Made by a program: the position numbers and the translations under genes
Part shown: positions 34,730 through 43,171 of the stretch, piece by piece
How positions within the stretch are numbered: the stretch's first letter is position 1
Layout: every line of letters begins with the position of its first letter
Source: Alphaproteobacteria bacterium
GTDB taxonomy: Bacteria > Pseudomonadota > Alphaproteobacteria > ATCC43930 > CGMCC-115725
Direction of reading: 5' to 3'
Assembly: GCA_019240125.1 (NCBI GenBank)
Contig: JAFAYW010000201.1
Coordinates: 1 to 46,751 of the forward strand
Length of the DNA stretch: 46,751 nucleotides
Notes under the pieces: generated by a model
What the model was told of the DNA's origin: nothing
Database searches by the model: none
Seen by the model: the letters and a program-made list of their open reading frames with translations, nothing else

Positions 34730-36223
34730 TCAGTCCTTGCGGGTTGCCGGCGCGTTGATGCGGCGCGGCGCGAGCGGCGCGGCGGGGATCGTGCTGACAT
34801 CGATTTCCGGCATCGGAAAATCGATCACACGCAAAACCGCGTTGGCGAGCTCGTTGTAGCTGGGGAAGACACGGCGGAGGCGGCCGCGCCACGCCGGGAT
34901 ACCGCCGCTCGCGTGTAATTCGAACGCCGATTCGCGGGCATCGAGAGCCGAGGACACGTGGTCAGCGGCGAGTTGCAACAGGGCGGCGCGTTGCCGCGCG
35001 GTATAGCCGCCGCCACCAAAAGTCGCCTCCAGATGCGCTGCGATTTCCGGATCGGCGAGATCGCTCTCGCACGGCGCCACAACCAGCGAGGAGCCGGGGA
35101 TCATACGCAACAGCTCCGAAATGCGCTGCCGCGCCTTCAGGATAGCGATGCCACCGGGCAGCAAATGATTGTAGTTGGCGTAGCAATGGCCGCCGACGGA
35201 AAAGCTTGGGTCGCGCTCGGCGGCGGTCAGGCAGGCGCGGACCGTTTGCACCTCGACGATCAGATCGACGATGTAATCGACCGTTAGCTCATGCTCCTTG
35301 AGGCCCATCGCGTGGGACAGGGCGAGAGCGATGCCGAGCGTGAACTCCGCTTTGGCCAGCCAGCCATACAGATGGTGCCACAACAGCCACGTCGCGATCG
35401 GTTCGGGCGATGGCTCAACCAGAAACACGTTGTCCCAGGGGATGAAGACATTATCGAGCCACATCTGGCCATCAAGCTCGTCAAAGCGGCTGGTCAGCGG
35501 CGCGTCGAATCTGCTGGCGGATGGCGCCGCCAGCCGGCGGCACACGGTTGTCACCCCGGCCGCGCCGACCGGTACGATAAAGCTGGCGCAATGCTCGCCG
35601 ATACGGATGCCGTTAAGCGCGCCGACATAGACATCCTCGGCATAGGCCGGGCTGGTGTGCATCCCGACCCGGCCGTTAATGATCATGCCGGCATCGGTTT
35701 CGCGGACCAGTTTGAGGGCCGCGCGGGTCTCCGGATTTTCATTGAGACGGTGGCCGATCGGCCCCGAGCCGCCGCAGAACGTCAGGAAGCGCCCCGTGGC
35801 GGCGATCATCGCGCGATATGTTTCGGCGGCCCTGATCTGCTCGTTCGAGACGTTGCGCTCCTGCACCGCGGTCAACACCCCAAGCGCAATCAGATGACCA
35901 TAGGCAGGAGTGTGCGTGATGTTGCCGGCGCTGAGGAAGGTGGTCTTGGCAAAGGAGCGGCCCATTCCGACGAGATCGGCGGTGCTTTGCGGGGGCAGAA
36001 ACGCCCAGGGCGTGCGGCCTCCGTCAGGCGCGGCCGGCGCCAGCAGCAGATCCCGCCATTCCGGGTCGGCGTGGCGGTCGTACCAGGCGACATATTCGTC
36101 GACCAGCGGCCTGGTTGCCGGGTGGGTCGTGACGTCCTCAACCCGACCTTCACCGAGCACCCAGACCTTGCGGCCATCGCGCAGTGCGTCACGATAATCG
36201 CCGCCGGTACGCATCGCCATCAT
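34730..36223 (-). CDS. 4-hydroxyphenylacetate 3-hydroxylase family (HpaB-type) flavin monooxygenase
   Basis: A 497-residue protein of the large component of two-component FADH2-dependent monooxygenases (acyl-CoA dehydrogenase-like fold). RTGGDYRDALRDGRKVWVLGEGRV, YNEN-like RLNENPETRAALKLVRETDAGMIINGRVGMHTSPAYAEDVYV and the central GHCYANYNHLLPGGI helix pattern fit the HpaB N- and C-terminal domains. It needs reduced flavin from a reductase (not encoded beside it; a candidate is at 6968-7618). The ATG at 36223 overlaps the SMP-30 gene stop by four bases; an open frame continues to 36415 but is not HpaB-like. Some relatives are isomerase/dehydratases, so hydroxylation is not certain. Confidence 0.83.
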   Translation of the reverse strand: MMAMRTGGDYRDALRDGRKVWVLGEGRVEDVTTHPATRPLVDEYVAWYDRHADPEWRDLLLAPAAPDGGRTPWAFLPPQSTADLVGMGRSFAKTTFLSAGNITHTPAYGHLIALGVLTAVQERNVSNEQIRAAETYRAMIAATGRFLTFCGGSGPIGHRLNENPETRAALKLVRETDAGMIINGRVGMHTSPAYAEDVYVGALNGIRIGEHCASFIVPVGAAGVTTVCRRLAAPSASRFDAPLTSRFDELDGQMWLDNVFIPWDNVFLVEPSPEPIATWLLWHHLYGWLAKAEFTLGIALALSHAMGLKEHELTVDYIVDLIVEVQTVRACLTAAERDPSFSVGGHCYANYNHLLPGGIAILKARQRISELLRMIPGSSLVVAPCESDLADPEIAAHLEATFGGGGYTARQRAALLQLAADHVSSALDARESAFELHASGGIPAWRGRLRRVFPSYNELANAVLRVIDFPMPEIDVSTIPAAPLAPRRINAPATRKD

Positions 36224-37089
36224 CCGCGGAACGGGTGGCCTGGCAGCCCCGGCACCTTGCATTGCAGGGTGTAGACCGAGCTGTGCGCCGTAAAGAACAT
36301 CGTCTTCATGTCCGGTCCACCGAAACACAGATTGGCGGGCACCTCGGGTGTTTTGATGATCCCGATCTTCGCGCCGTCTGGTGCGAAGACCCAGGTGCCG
36401 CCGGGGCCGGTGCAATAGACGTTGCCCAATGTGTCCACCTTCATGCCATCCGGCACGCCGACTTTCTCATCGGAGGACATGTCGGCGAAGATGCGCCGGC
36501 GCACCATGTTGCCGGCGCTGTCGAGCTCGACAGCGTGGATATACGCTGCGAAGCGAGTGTTCGCGACGTATAGGATGCGTTCGTCCGGAGACAGGGCCAA
36601 CCCATTCGGATACTCGAAATCCGCGACCTTGCTGACCGATCCGTCGGGCTTCACGCGATGAATCGCGGCGGTTTCCTGCTGCCGTTGTGCGAGCGGCACC
36701 CGCAAGTTCGGGTCGGTAAAATAGACACTGCCGTCGGAGGCACAGATGACGTCATTGGGCCGGTTGAGGCGCTTGCCATCGATCTTGTCGATCAGCACCT
36801 CGGAGGAGGCGAACTTGCCGTCCGCCGGCCACCGTGTGAGCCGCGCGTTGCCGCCTTCGCACTGGATCAGGCGCCCTTGCGGGTCAAAGGTGGTGCCGTT
36901 GCCCTCGCCGGTCTTCTCGCGCAGCAACTCGGCCGACCCGCCCGGGCGCAGGCGATAAAATTTGCTCTCGCGGACATCGACGAAATAATAGAAATGCTGG
37001 CTCGGGTGCCAGACCGGTCCCTCGGTGAAAGTGAACCCGGTGGCGGGCCGCTGCGCTTCCGCGGATTCGATAAGTTGCGACAGGTCCAT
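36220..37089 (-). CDS. SMP-30/gluconolactonase/LRE-family protein
   Basis: A 289-residue six-bladed beta-propeller hydrolase. TFTEGPVWHPSQHFYYFVDV carries the first metal-ligand glutamate, RPNDVICASDGSVYFTD the asparagine and aspartate, PNGLALSPDERILYVANT the next, and a DG motif (VPDGMKVDTLGNVY) the last. Relatives hydrolyse sugar or other lactones with a divalent metal. As the first gene of an operon with an HpaB monooxygenase and an octopine-DH-like enzyme, it could open a lactone intermediate in a catabolic route; this is inference. It diverges from minC across 121 bases. Confidence 0.88.
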   Translation of the reverse strand: MDLSQLIESAEAQRPATGFTFTEGPVWHPSQHFYYFVDVRESKFYRLRPGGSAELLREKTGEGNGTTFDPQGRLIQCEGGNARLTRWPADGKFASSEVLIDKIDGKRLNRPNDVICASDGSVYFTDPNLRVPLAQRQQETAAIHRVKPDGSVSKVADFEYPNGLALSPDERILYVANTRFAAYIHAVELDSAGNMVRRRIFADMSSDEKVGVPDGMKVDTLGNVYCTGPGGTWVFAPDGAKIGIIKTPEVPANLCFGGPDMKTMFFTAHSSVYTLQCKVPGLPGHPFRG

Positions 37090-37210
37090 TTGCGTCCTCC
37101 CGGTTTATCGCGCACATAGTAGACCGCAGCGCTGCTCGGGGGAAATCAAAGCCTCCTCTGCGGCAGGACGGGAATAGGTTGCGGCGGGCTCGATTTGGCG
37201 TTACCCCCGC

Positions 37211-37984
37211 ATGTTGAAACTTTCGGGCATTGCCGGGCAGATGGCGGCGAGCAGCCTCGTTCAAGGGGCGATCTTTACCGTGATGGTGGTACGCGCGGGA
37301 ATGCTGCGCGACCCCAGCTTTTCGGAGGAATTGGCGCTTCAGGTGCAGCGCAGTCCGCGCTTCTTCCAGAACGCGCCGGTGATCCTCGATTTGAAGGGTG
37401 CGGAAGGGTTTACCGACGCCGCAGAGTTCACCCATGCTAACGATCTTCTACGGGAGCATACGCTGACCCTGGTCGGGGTGCAGAACGCCGAGCCGGCTCA
37501 GTTGGAAACAGCCGCGGCGATGGGGCTGGCCAGTTTTGCGCCGAATGCGGCGCTGCCGAGCCGGCGGGCGGCACGCGCCGGCGCGGTTGAGGAGGGAGCG
37601 CCGCCGGCGCCAGGGATGACCGCGCCAGCGGTGACCCCTGCGTCGGAAGCAGCCCGCGCCCCGGCGCGGCTGGTGACACAGCCGGTGCGCTCTGGCACCC
37701 AGATCTACGCGCGTGGCACCGACCTCGTTGTCATCGCGGCGGTGAGCCCCGGAGCCGAACTCGTTGCCGATGGCAATATCCATGTGTACGGTCCACTGCG
37801 TGGCCGCGCCCTTGCCGGAGCGGGGGGTGACGTTAACGCGCGAATCTTCTGCTCGCGTTTCGAGGCCGAGCTGGTCAGCATCGCCGGCAGATATCTCGTG
37901 AGCGAGCAAATGCCGCAGGAATTCCAGGGGTTGCAGGTGCAGGTCGCTCTGGTCGATGACCGGTTGACCATCACGCGGAATTGA
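37211..37984 (+). CDS. minC: Septum site-determining protein MinC
   Basis: MinC inhibits FtsZ polymerisation away from mid-cell. The N-terminal domain (about 10-90) contains QGAIFTVMVVRAGM and NAPVILDLKGAEGF. A Pro/Ala-rich linker (about 110-160) leads to the C-terminal beta-helix domain, which binds MinD, with RSGTQIYARGTDLVVIAAVSPGAELVADGNIHVYGPLRGRALAGAGG. Length is 257. The start is uncertain: 37211 (MLKLSG) has no RBS, and 37241 (MAASSLVQG) is also possible. minD follows in the same operon. Confidence 0.93.
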   Translation: MLKLSGIAGQMAASSLVQGAIFTVMVVRAGMLRDPSFSEELALQVQRSPRFFQNAPVILDLKGAEGFTDAAEFTHANDLLREHTLTLVGVQNAEPAQLETAAAMGLASFAPNAALPSRRAARAGAVEEGAPPAPGMTAPAVTPASEAARAPARLVTQPVRSGTQIYARGTDLVVIAAVSPGAELVADGNIHVYGPLRGRALAGAGGDVNARIFCSRFEAELVSIAGRYLVSEQMPQEFQGLQVQVALVDDRLTITRN

Positions 37985-38045
37985 AGCCTGATCACCTCGA
38001 ACGCTCCGCTGCAGGGGAGTGACGGGCGAGGGAGAGGATGAACCT

Positions 38046-38858
38046 TTGGCGAAGGTAGTGTGCATCACATCGGGCAAGGGAGGGGTCGGCAAGACGACCA
38101 CCGCCGCTGCCTTTGCCGCCGGATTGGCATTGCGCGGCCACAAGACCGTTGTCATCGATTTCGATGTGGGACTTCGCAACCTCGACCTGATCATGGGGTG
38201 CGAGCGCCGTGTTGTGTTCGATTTCATCAACGTCATCAACGGCGACGCCAACCTCAATCAGGCTCTGATCAAAGACAAGCGCAACGACAACCTCTTCATC
38301 TTTCCGACCTCGCAGACCCGCGACAAGGACGCGCTGAAGCGCCAGGGTGTCGAGCGGGTTCTCGAGGAATTGAAGCAGCAGTTCGACTACATCATCTGCG
38401 ATAGCCCGGCGGGTATCGAACATGGCGCGGTGACCGCGCTGTATTTCGCCGACGCGGCGATCATCGTGACCAACCCCGAGGTTTCCTCGGTGCGGGACAG
38501 CGACCGCATAATTGGCATTCTCGCCTCGCGCTCGCGCCGGGCCGAGCGCAACGAACCACCGGTCGAGCTTAACCTGCTGCTGACCCGCTATGACCCCGGC
38601 CGGGTCTCAAGAGGCGAGATGCTGACGGTCGAGGACGTGCAGGAAATCCTCTCTGTGCCGCTGCTCGGCGTTATTCCGGAATCGGAGTCGGTGCTGCGAG
38701 CCTCGAACACTGGCACACCGGTGGCGTTCGATAATGAAAGCCCGGCGGGCCGCGCCTATCTCGACGCCGTCGCGCGGTTCCTCGGCGAGCAGCGCGAGAT
38801 GCGCTTCGTTAAACCTGAACGGCGCAGTCTGCTGCGCGTGTTGTTCGGCAGGGCGTAA
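38046..38858 (+). CDS. minD: Septum site-determining protein MinD
   Basis: MinD is the membrane-associated ATPase of the Min oscillator. The deviant Walker A SGKGGVGKTT is at residues 9-18, DFDVGLRNLDLIMGCERRVV follows, and the switch II region DSPAGIE is present; an amphipathic C-terminus (RRSLLRVLFGRA) fits membrane targeting. I used the TTG at 38046 because (M)AKVVCITSGKGG matches the family start exactly and GAGAGG precedes it by eight bases; a GTG at 38019 would add nine residues. Length is 270. It ends in TAATG, where minE begins. Confidence 0.95.
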   Translation: MAKVVCITSGKGGVGKTTTAAAFAAGLALRGHKTVVIDFDVGLRNLDLIMGCERRVVFDFINVINGDANLNQALIKDKRNDNLFIFPTSQTRDKDALKRQGVERVLEELKQQFDYIICDSPAGIEHGAVTALYFADAAIIVTNPEVSSVRDSDRIIGILASRSRRAERNEPPVELNLLLTRYDPGRVSRGEMLTVEDVQEILSVPLLGVIPESESVLRASNTGTPVAFDNESPAGRAYLDAVARFLGEQREMRFVKPERRSLLRVLFGRA

Positions 38859-39184
38859 TGGGCATCTTCAACTTCCTGTTTTCGCCCAACCGTAACAGCG
38901 CTGCGGTTGCCAAGGAGCGCCTCAAGATCGTGCTCGCACATGAACGCGCCAGCAACAGCGCACCGGACTTTCTGCCGAAATTGCAGAAAGAGCTGATCGA
39001 CGTGGTGGCTCGGTATGTTTCGATCAGTGATCAGATGATCCGGGTCAATGTCGGCAAATCCGGCGAGACGTCGGTGCTCGAAATCAACATCGAGCTGGAG
39101 GACGCGAAACCCGCAACCTTCATCCCGCCGCGTCGGGCCATCGGCACAAAGCGCCCCGCTGCTCAGCCAGCCAAGCCCGGTTGA
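38858..39184 (+). CDS. minE: Cell division topological specificity factor MinE
   Basis: MinE stimulates MinD ATPase and sets the oscillation. The N-terminal membrane/MinD-binding segment is MGIFNFLFSPNRNSAAVAKERLKIVLAHERA, and the topological domain follows with FLPKLQKELIDVVARYVSISDQMIRVNV. A Pro/Ala/Lys tail ends the 108 residues. It overlaps the minD stop by one base (TAATG), a sign of coupled translation. Confidence 0.95.
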   Translation: MGIFNFLFSPNRNSAAVAKERLKIVLAHERASNSAPDFLPKLQKELIDVVARYVSISDQMIRVNVGKSGETSVLEINIELEDAKPATFIPPRRAIGTKRPAAQPAKPG

Positions 39185-39240
39185 GGCTGTCGCCGGGGCT
39201 GCGACTTTGGCTTCGTCGCGTCGCGGTCGATAGGCACAAT

Positions 39241-39333
39241 GCGTCATTGCGAGGAGCTGTAGGCGACATGGCAATCTCGTGCCAGTGGAGCCTCGGTCGG
39301 ATCGAGATCGCTTCGCTGGCGCTCGCGATGAGC
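39241..39333. repeat. Palindromic repeat, CGTCATTGCGAG family
   Basis: GCGTCATTGCGAGGAGC (39241-39257) and GCTCGCGATGAGC (39321-39333) form imperfect inverted outer arms; GGCAATCTC (39270-39278) and GAGATCGCT (39304-39312) form inner ones. This resembles a dispersed alphaproteobacterial repeat. It sits between the convergent minE and ABC transporter operons, where no other terminator is visible. Confidence 0.8.
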
Positions 39334-39361
39334 TGGGGTTGATTGCTTCAAAGGCCCTGAT

Positions 39362-40390
39362 TCAAGTCGCGGCCGTTATCGCCGGGCCGGGCCGCTGGGT
39401 GCCGATCACCGCGACCTCCGCCGGGATGTCGTCGCGGATGCAGGCTTTACGGTGATCCTGCTCCGCTGCCGGCCGCAATGCGGGAACAGCCTCGGCGCAA
39501 GCCGGCAGTGCGTATTGGCAGCGGGTGCGGAACACGCAGCCCGAGGGCGGGTCGGCGGGGCTCGGTGGCTCTCCCGCCAGCAGGATGCGCGAGCGCCGGC
39601 CGGCCGCTTCGAGGCTGGGCAGCGCCGATAACAGGGCTTGCGTATACGGATGCCGCGGGTTCGAGAAGATCGCGTCCGTCGAGCCTTCCTCCATCACCCG
39701 GCCGAGATACATGACCACGACGCGATCGCACAATGAGCGCACCGCCGCCAGATCGTGGCTGATAAACAGCATCGTCAGTCCGCGATCACGCCGCAGATCG
39801 ACGAGCAGGTTGAGGACCTGTGCCTGGACTGACAGGTCGAGTGCCGATACCGGCTCATCGGCTACGAGAAACTCAGGCCCGGTCGCCAGCGCGCGGGCGA
39901 TCGCCAGCCGTTGCCGCTGCCCGCCGCTGAATTGTGCCGGATAGCGCTGGGCGTGCTCCGCCGCGAGCCCGACCTGACCGAGTAGGGAGCCGACCCGATT
40001 TTCGCGATCGCGGCGCGACCACAAGCGATGGATGGCAGGGCCGTCGGCGATCTGGGTGCCGACCCGGCGACGCGGGTCAAGGCTCGAATACGGGTCCTGA
40101 AAGATCAGCTGCATCCGTGGGCGCAGCCTGCTGATGGCGGATCGTCCCGTTTGTTGCAGGTCGATCCCGGCGAATGACACTTGGCCGGCGGTGGGGCGCA
40201 GCAGCCCGAGCAACAACCGACCGACCGTGCTCTTGCCCGAGCCGCTTTCGCCGACGAGCCCCACCGTCTCGGAGCGGTGCAGCGTCAGACTGACATCGTT
40301 AACCGCCTGTACCGGGCGGCCGCGCCTCAGCAAGCCGCCGCTGGCGAAATGCCGGGTCAATCCGACGGCGCGGACGAGAGGCTCGCTCAC
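39362..40390 (-). CDS. Dipeptide/oligopeptide ABC transporter ATP-binding protein (DppF-like)
   Basis: A 342-residue ABC ATPase of the peptide/nickel importer class. Walker A GESGSGKST is near residue 50, signature FSGGQRQR and Walker B FLVADEP follow, and the C-terminal peptide-importer domain carries CVFRTRCQYALPAC. It is the last gene of the operon and overlaps the fused permease-ATPase gene by four bases. It would act as the second ATPase of the importer. Confidence 0.92.
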   Translation of the reverse strand: MSEPLVRAVGLTRHFASGGLLRRGRPVQAVNDVSLTLHRSETVGLVGESGSGKSTVGRLLLGLLRPTAGQVSFAGIDLQQTGRSAISRLRPRMQLIFQDPYSSLDPRRRVGTQIADGPAIHRLWSRRDRENRVGSLLGQVGLAAEHAQRYPAQFSGGQRQRLAIARALATGPEFLVADEPVSALDLSVQAQVLNLLVDLRRDRGLTMLFISHDLAAVRSLCDRVVVMYLGRVMEEGSTDAIFSNPRHPYTQALLSALPSLEAAGRRSRILLAGEPPSPADPPSGCVFRTRCQYALPACAEAVPALRPAAEQDHRKACIRDDIPAEVAVIGTQRPGPAITAAT

Positions 40391-42207
40391 GTCTCAGCCC
40401 AGCGCCAGCAGCGGCTGCGCCAGCCGGCGGCAACCTCAATCAACCGCGCCGGCCTCGTGCTGCACGGATCCAGACAGTGGGGGCAACGCGCGGCAAAGCG
40501 GCAGCCTTGTGTCATGTCATCCGGCGGCGGCACGACGCCGCCGATGGCTGGAGGCGGTTTTCCTTGCTCGCGCGGCGTGCTGGCGAGCAATGCGGTTGTG
40601 TAAGGATGGCGAGGGGTGGCGAACACCAGCGGCGCCGGCCCCTCCTCGACGATCTCACCGGCATACATGACGGCGACGCGATCGGCGATCTCGGCAACCA
40701 CCGGCAGGCTGTGGCTGATAAAGATCAGCGCAAGGTTGCTCCGCTGCTTCAGCGCTGCCAACAGGTCGAGTACCTGCGCCTGTATCGTCACGTCGAGGGA
40801 GGCGGTCGGCTCATCGGCAACAATGAGGCGTGGGTTGTTGGCAATCGCCATCGCGATCATCGCACGCTGTCGCATCCCGCCCGACATCTCGTGTGGAAAT
40901 GCCGTCGCGCGCCGCGCCGCATCGGGTATACCGACCTGCTGCAACAAGGCGACGGCCCGCTCTCCAACCTCGCGGGCCGAGGCGCGCCGATGGGCTGTCA
41001 TCGCCTCGGCGAGTTGCGCGCCGACCCGGTGCAGCGGGTTAAGGCTGCTCATCGGATCCTGGAAGACCATCGCGACATCGCCGCCGCGCAAGTGCCGCCA
41101 GCCCGCCTCGTCGAGCCGGCGCAGGTCGCTGCCCTGAAACGACAGGGCGCCGGAGGCGATCCGCGCCGCATCGGGCAGCAGGCCGAGGATCGAGAGGCCG
41201 GTCAGCGTCTTACCGGAACCGCTTTCGCCGACGATCGCCAAGGTCTCGCCCGGATCGATGCTCAGCGACAGCGCGCGCACCGGCAGCGCAGTGCCGCCAC
41301 TCGGTGTTTCGATCGCGATGGTCAGGTCGCGGATTTCGAGCAGCCGGTCGCTCGCCGGTATCGCTCGAGGCGGCAACAGCGCCTCGTGCAGGTGCCGGGC
41401 CACCGAGCGTGAGGCGGCATGCGGCTCGAACGCATCCCGCAACGCGTCGCACAACGCGTTCATCGCCAGAATGGTTACGGTCAGCGCGAGTGATGGCCAC
41501 AGCAGCAGGAGCGGTGCCTGCCCCATCGTTGCCCGCGCAGCGCCGATCGCCAGCCCCCAGGATGGCGTCGGCGGCACCACCCGCAGGCCGAGAAACGACA
41601 GCCCGGATTCAAGGACAATGGCCGATGCGGCGGTGAGGCTGAATTGCACTAGCACCGGCCCCGCGATGTTGGGCGAGATCGTCCGGATCATAATGCGCAA
41701 TGGCGAGGCACCCAGCGACTGCACCGCTTCGACAAAGCTGAGCGTGCGGACCGTCAGCGTGCCGGCATAGGCAACCCGCGCGAAGCCGGGCACGAATAAG
41801 ACCGACAGCACCAGGATCAGGGTCCGCGTGCCCGGGCCCAGCAATGTCACCACCAGCAATGCCAATAGTAGCGGCGGAAAACACAGGACGACATCGACCC
41901 CGCGCAACAATAATTGCTCGACGATGCCGCGCAGGAAGCCTCCCATCACGCCGATGATCGTGCCGCAGAGGCCGGCTATCAGCGAGGCGGTAAACGCCAC
42001 CACCAGCGAGGCGCGGCCGCCCCAGAGGATGCGGGCCAATTCATCGCGGCCCAGCTCATCGAGGCCCAGCGGGTGCGGCCAACTCGGCGGGGCCATGCGG
42101 TGTGCGACGTCCATATGGATCGCGTCGGCGATCGGCAGGAGTGGGGCGGCGAGGGCGATGACGATAATCAGCGCCATCGTGATAACGGGTGCCCGGCGCA
42201 ACTTCAT
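40387..42207 (-). CDS. Fused dipeptide ABC transporter permease-ATPase (DppC-DppD)
   Basis: A 606-residue fusion. Residues 1 to about 275 are a DppC-type permease: an N-terminal membrane helix, the HPLGLDELGRDELARILWGGRASL segment, further membrane helices and the EAA loop SLGASPLRIMIRTISPNIAGPVLVQ. From about residue 290 comes a DppD-type ATPase, with Walker A GESGSGKTLTG, signature MSGGMRQR, Walker B LIVADEPTASLD and the C-terminal GCRFAARCPHCLDPC. The junction is the linker around HEALLPPRAIPASDRLLEIRDL. Both halves are complete and no frameshift is seen. It overlaps dppB and the dppF-like gene by four bases each. Confidence 0.92.
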   Translation of the reverse strand: MKLRRAPVITMALIIVIALAAPLLPIADAIHMDVAHRMAPPSWPHPLGLDELGRDELARILWGGRASLVVAFTASLIAGLCGTIIGVMGGFLRGIVEQLLLRGVDVVLCFPPLLLALLVVTLLGPGTRTLILVLSVLFVPGFARVAYAGTLTVRTLSFVEAVQSLGASPLRIMIRTISPNIAGPVLVQFSLTAASAIVLESGLSFLGLRVVPPTPSWGLAIGAARATMGQAPLLLLWPSLALTVTILAMNALCDALRDAFEPHAASRSVARHLHEALLPPRAIPASDRLLEIRDLTIAIETPSGGTALPVRALSLSIDPGETLAIVGESGSGKTLTGLSILGLLPDAARIASGALSFQGSDLRRLDEAGWRHLRGGDVAMVFQDPMSSLNPLHRVGAQLAEAMTAHRRASAREVGERAVALLQQVGIPDAARRATAFPHEMSGGMRQRAMIAMAIANNPRLIVADEPTASLDVTIQAQVLDLLAALKQRSNLALIFISHSLPVVAEIADRVAVMYAGEIVEEGPAPLVFATPRHPYTTALLASTPREQGKPPPAIGGVVPPPDDMTQGCRFAARCPHCLDPCSTRPARLIEVAAGWRSRCWRWAET

Positions 42208-43154
42208 CCGTAGCGGACGCGCGGATCGAGCGCCGCGTAGAGTATATCGACCGCGAAGTTGAGGGCGACGAACAATACCGAGATCGTGAACACCACCCCG
42301 ACCACCTCGGGATAGTCACGCGCCATCACCGCGCCGACCAAAAGCCCCGACAGCCCCGGCCAGTTGAAGACATACTCGACCAGCACCGTGCCGCCGAGCA
42401 GACCGCCGAGATGCAGCGCGACGATCGTCACGACCGGCAACAGGGCGTTGCGTAGGACGTGATGGCGCAGGATACGGCCGCGCGCCACACCCTTGGCGCG
42501 CGCCGTCCGGACGTAATCCTGTGCGATCACGTCAAGCACCGCTGCCCGGCTCATGCGGAATATCGCGGCGGCAAGTCCGACGCCAAGCGCCGCGGCCGGC
42601 ATCAGCAACAGCAACAGGTGCAGGCCGGGCGCCGCCGCAAAGGCGACATAACCACCGGCCGGCACCCAATGCAGGGACTGGGCGAACACAAAGATAATGA
42701 CGGTACCCAGGACGAATACGGGTATCGACAGCGCCAGGCCGGAGAGCGCGGTCACCGCGCGGTCAAAGACGCTGTTGTGCCGCGTCGCCGCCAGCGTGCC
42801 GACGGGAATGCCGACCAGTAAAGCCAGCAGCATCGCGGCGCCGATCAGCTCCAGGGTCCGCGGCAGGCGCCGGCCGATCTCCTGGGCCACCGAACTCTGG
42901 TCCTGCAACGACTGGCCGAGATCGCCGCCCAGCAGGTGCAGCATGCTGTCGCCGTATTGCACGAGGATCGGCTGGTCGAGACCGAGCTGCGTGCGCAGTT
43001 CGGCGACTGCCGCCGGGTCGGGCGCGACGCCGCCTTGCGACAGCAGCAACTCGGCCGGGTCGCCGGGCACGAGATGGATCGCCAGAAAGACGATCGTCGC
43101 GACCACCCAGACAAGCCCGGTCGAAACCGCGAGGCGGCGCAGCAACCAGACCAT
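42204..43154 (-). CDS. Dipeptide ABC transporter permease (DppB-like)
   Basis: A 316-residue inner-membrane permease of the DppB/OppB type with about six membrane helices. The N-terminus MVWLLRRLAVSTGLVWVVATIVFLAIHLVPGDPAELLL is typical (first helix and VPGDP motif), and the EAA loop is VRTARAKGVARGRILRHHVLRNALLPV. It overlaps the next gene by four bases and follows the binding-protein gene by 17 bases. Confidence 0.93.
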   Translation of the reverse strand: MVWLLRRLAVSTGLVWVVATIVFLAIHLVPGDPAELLLSQGGVAPDPAAVAELRTQLGLDQPILVQYGDSMLHLLGGDLGQSLQDQSSVAQEIGRRLPRTLELIGAAMLLALLVGIPVGTLAATRHNSVFDRAVTALSGLALSIPVFVLGTVIIFVFAQSLHWVPAGGYVAFAAAPGLHLLLLLMPAAALGVGLAAAIFRMSRAAVLDVIAQDYVRTARAKGVARGRILRHHVLRNALLPVVTIVALHLGGLLGGTVLVEYVFNWPGLSGLLVGAVMARDYPEVVGVVFTISVLFVALNFAVDILYAALDPRVRYG

Positions 43155-43171
43155 CTGCTACCGCCTGGCAC

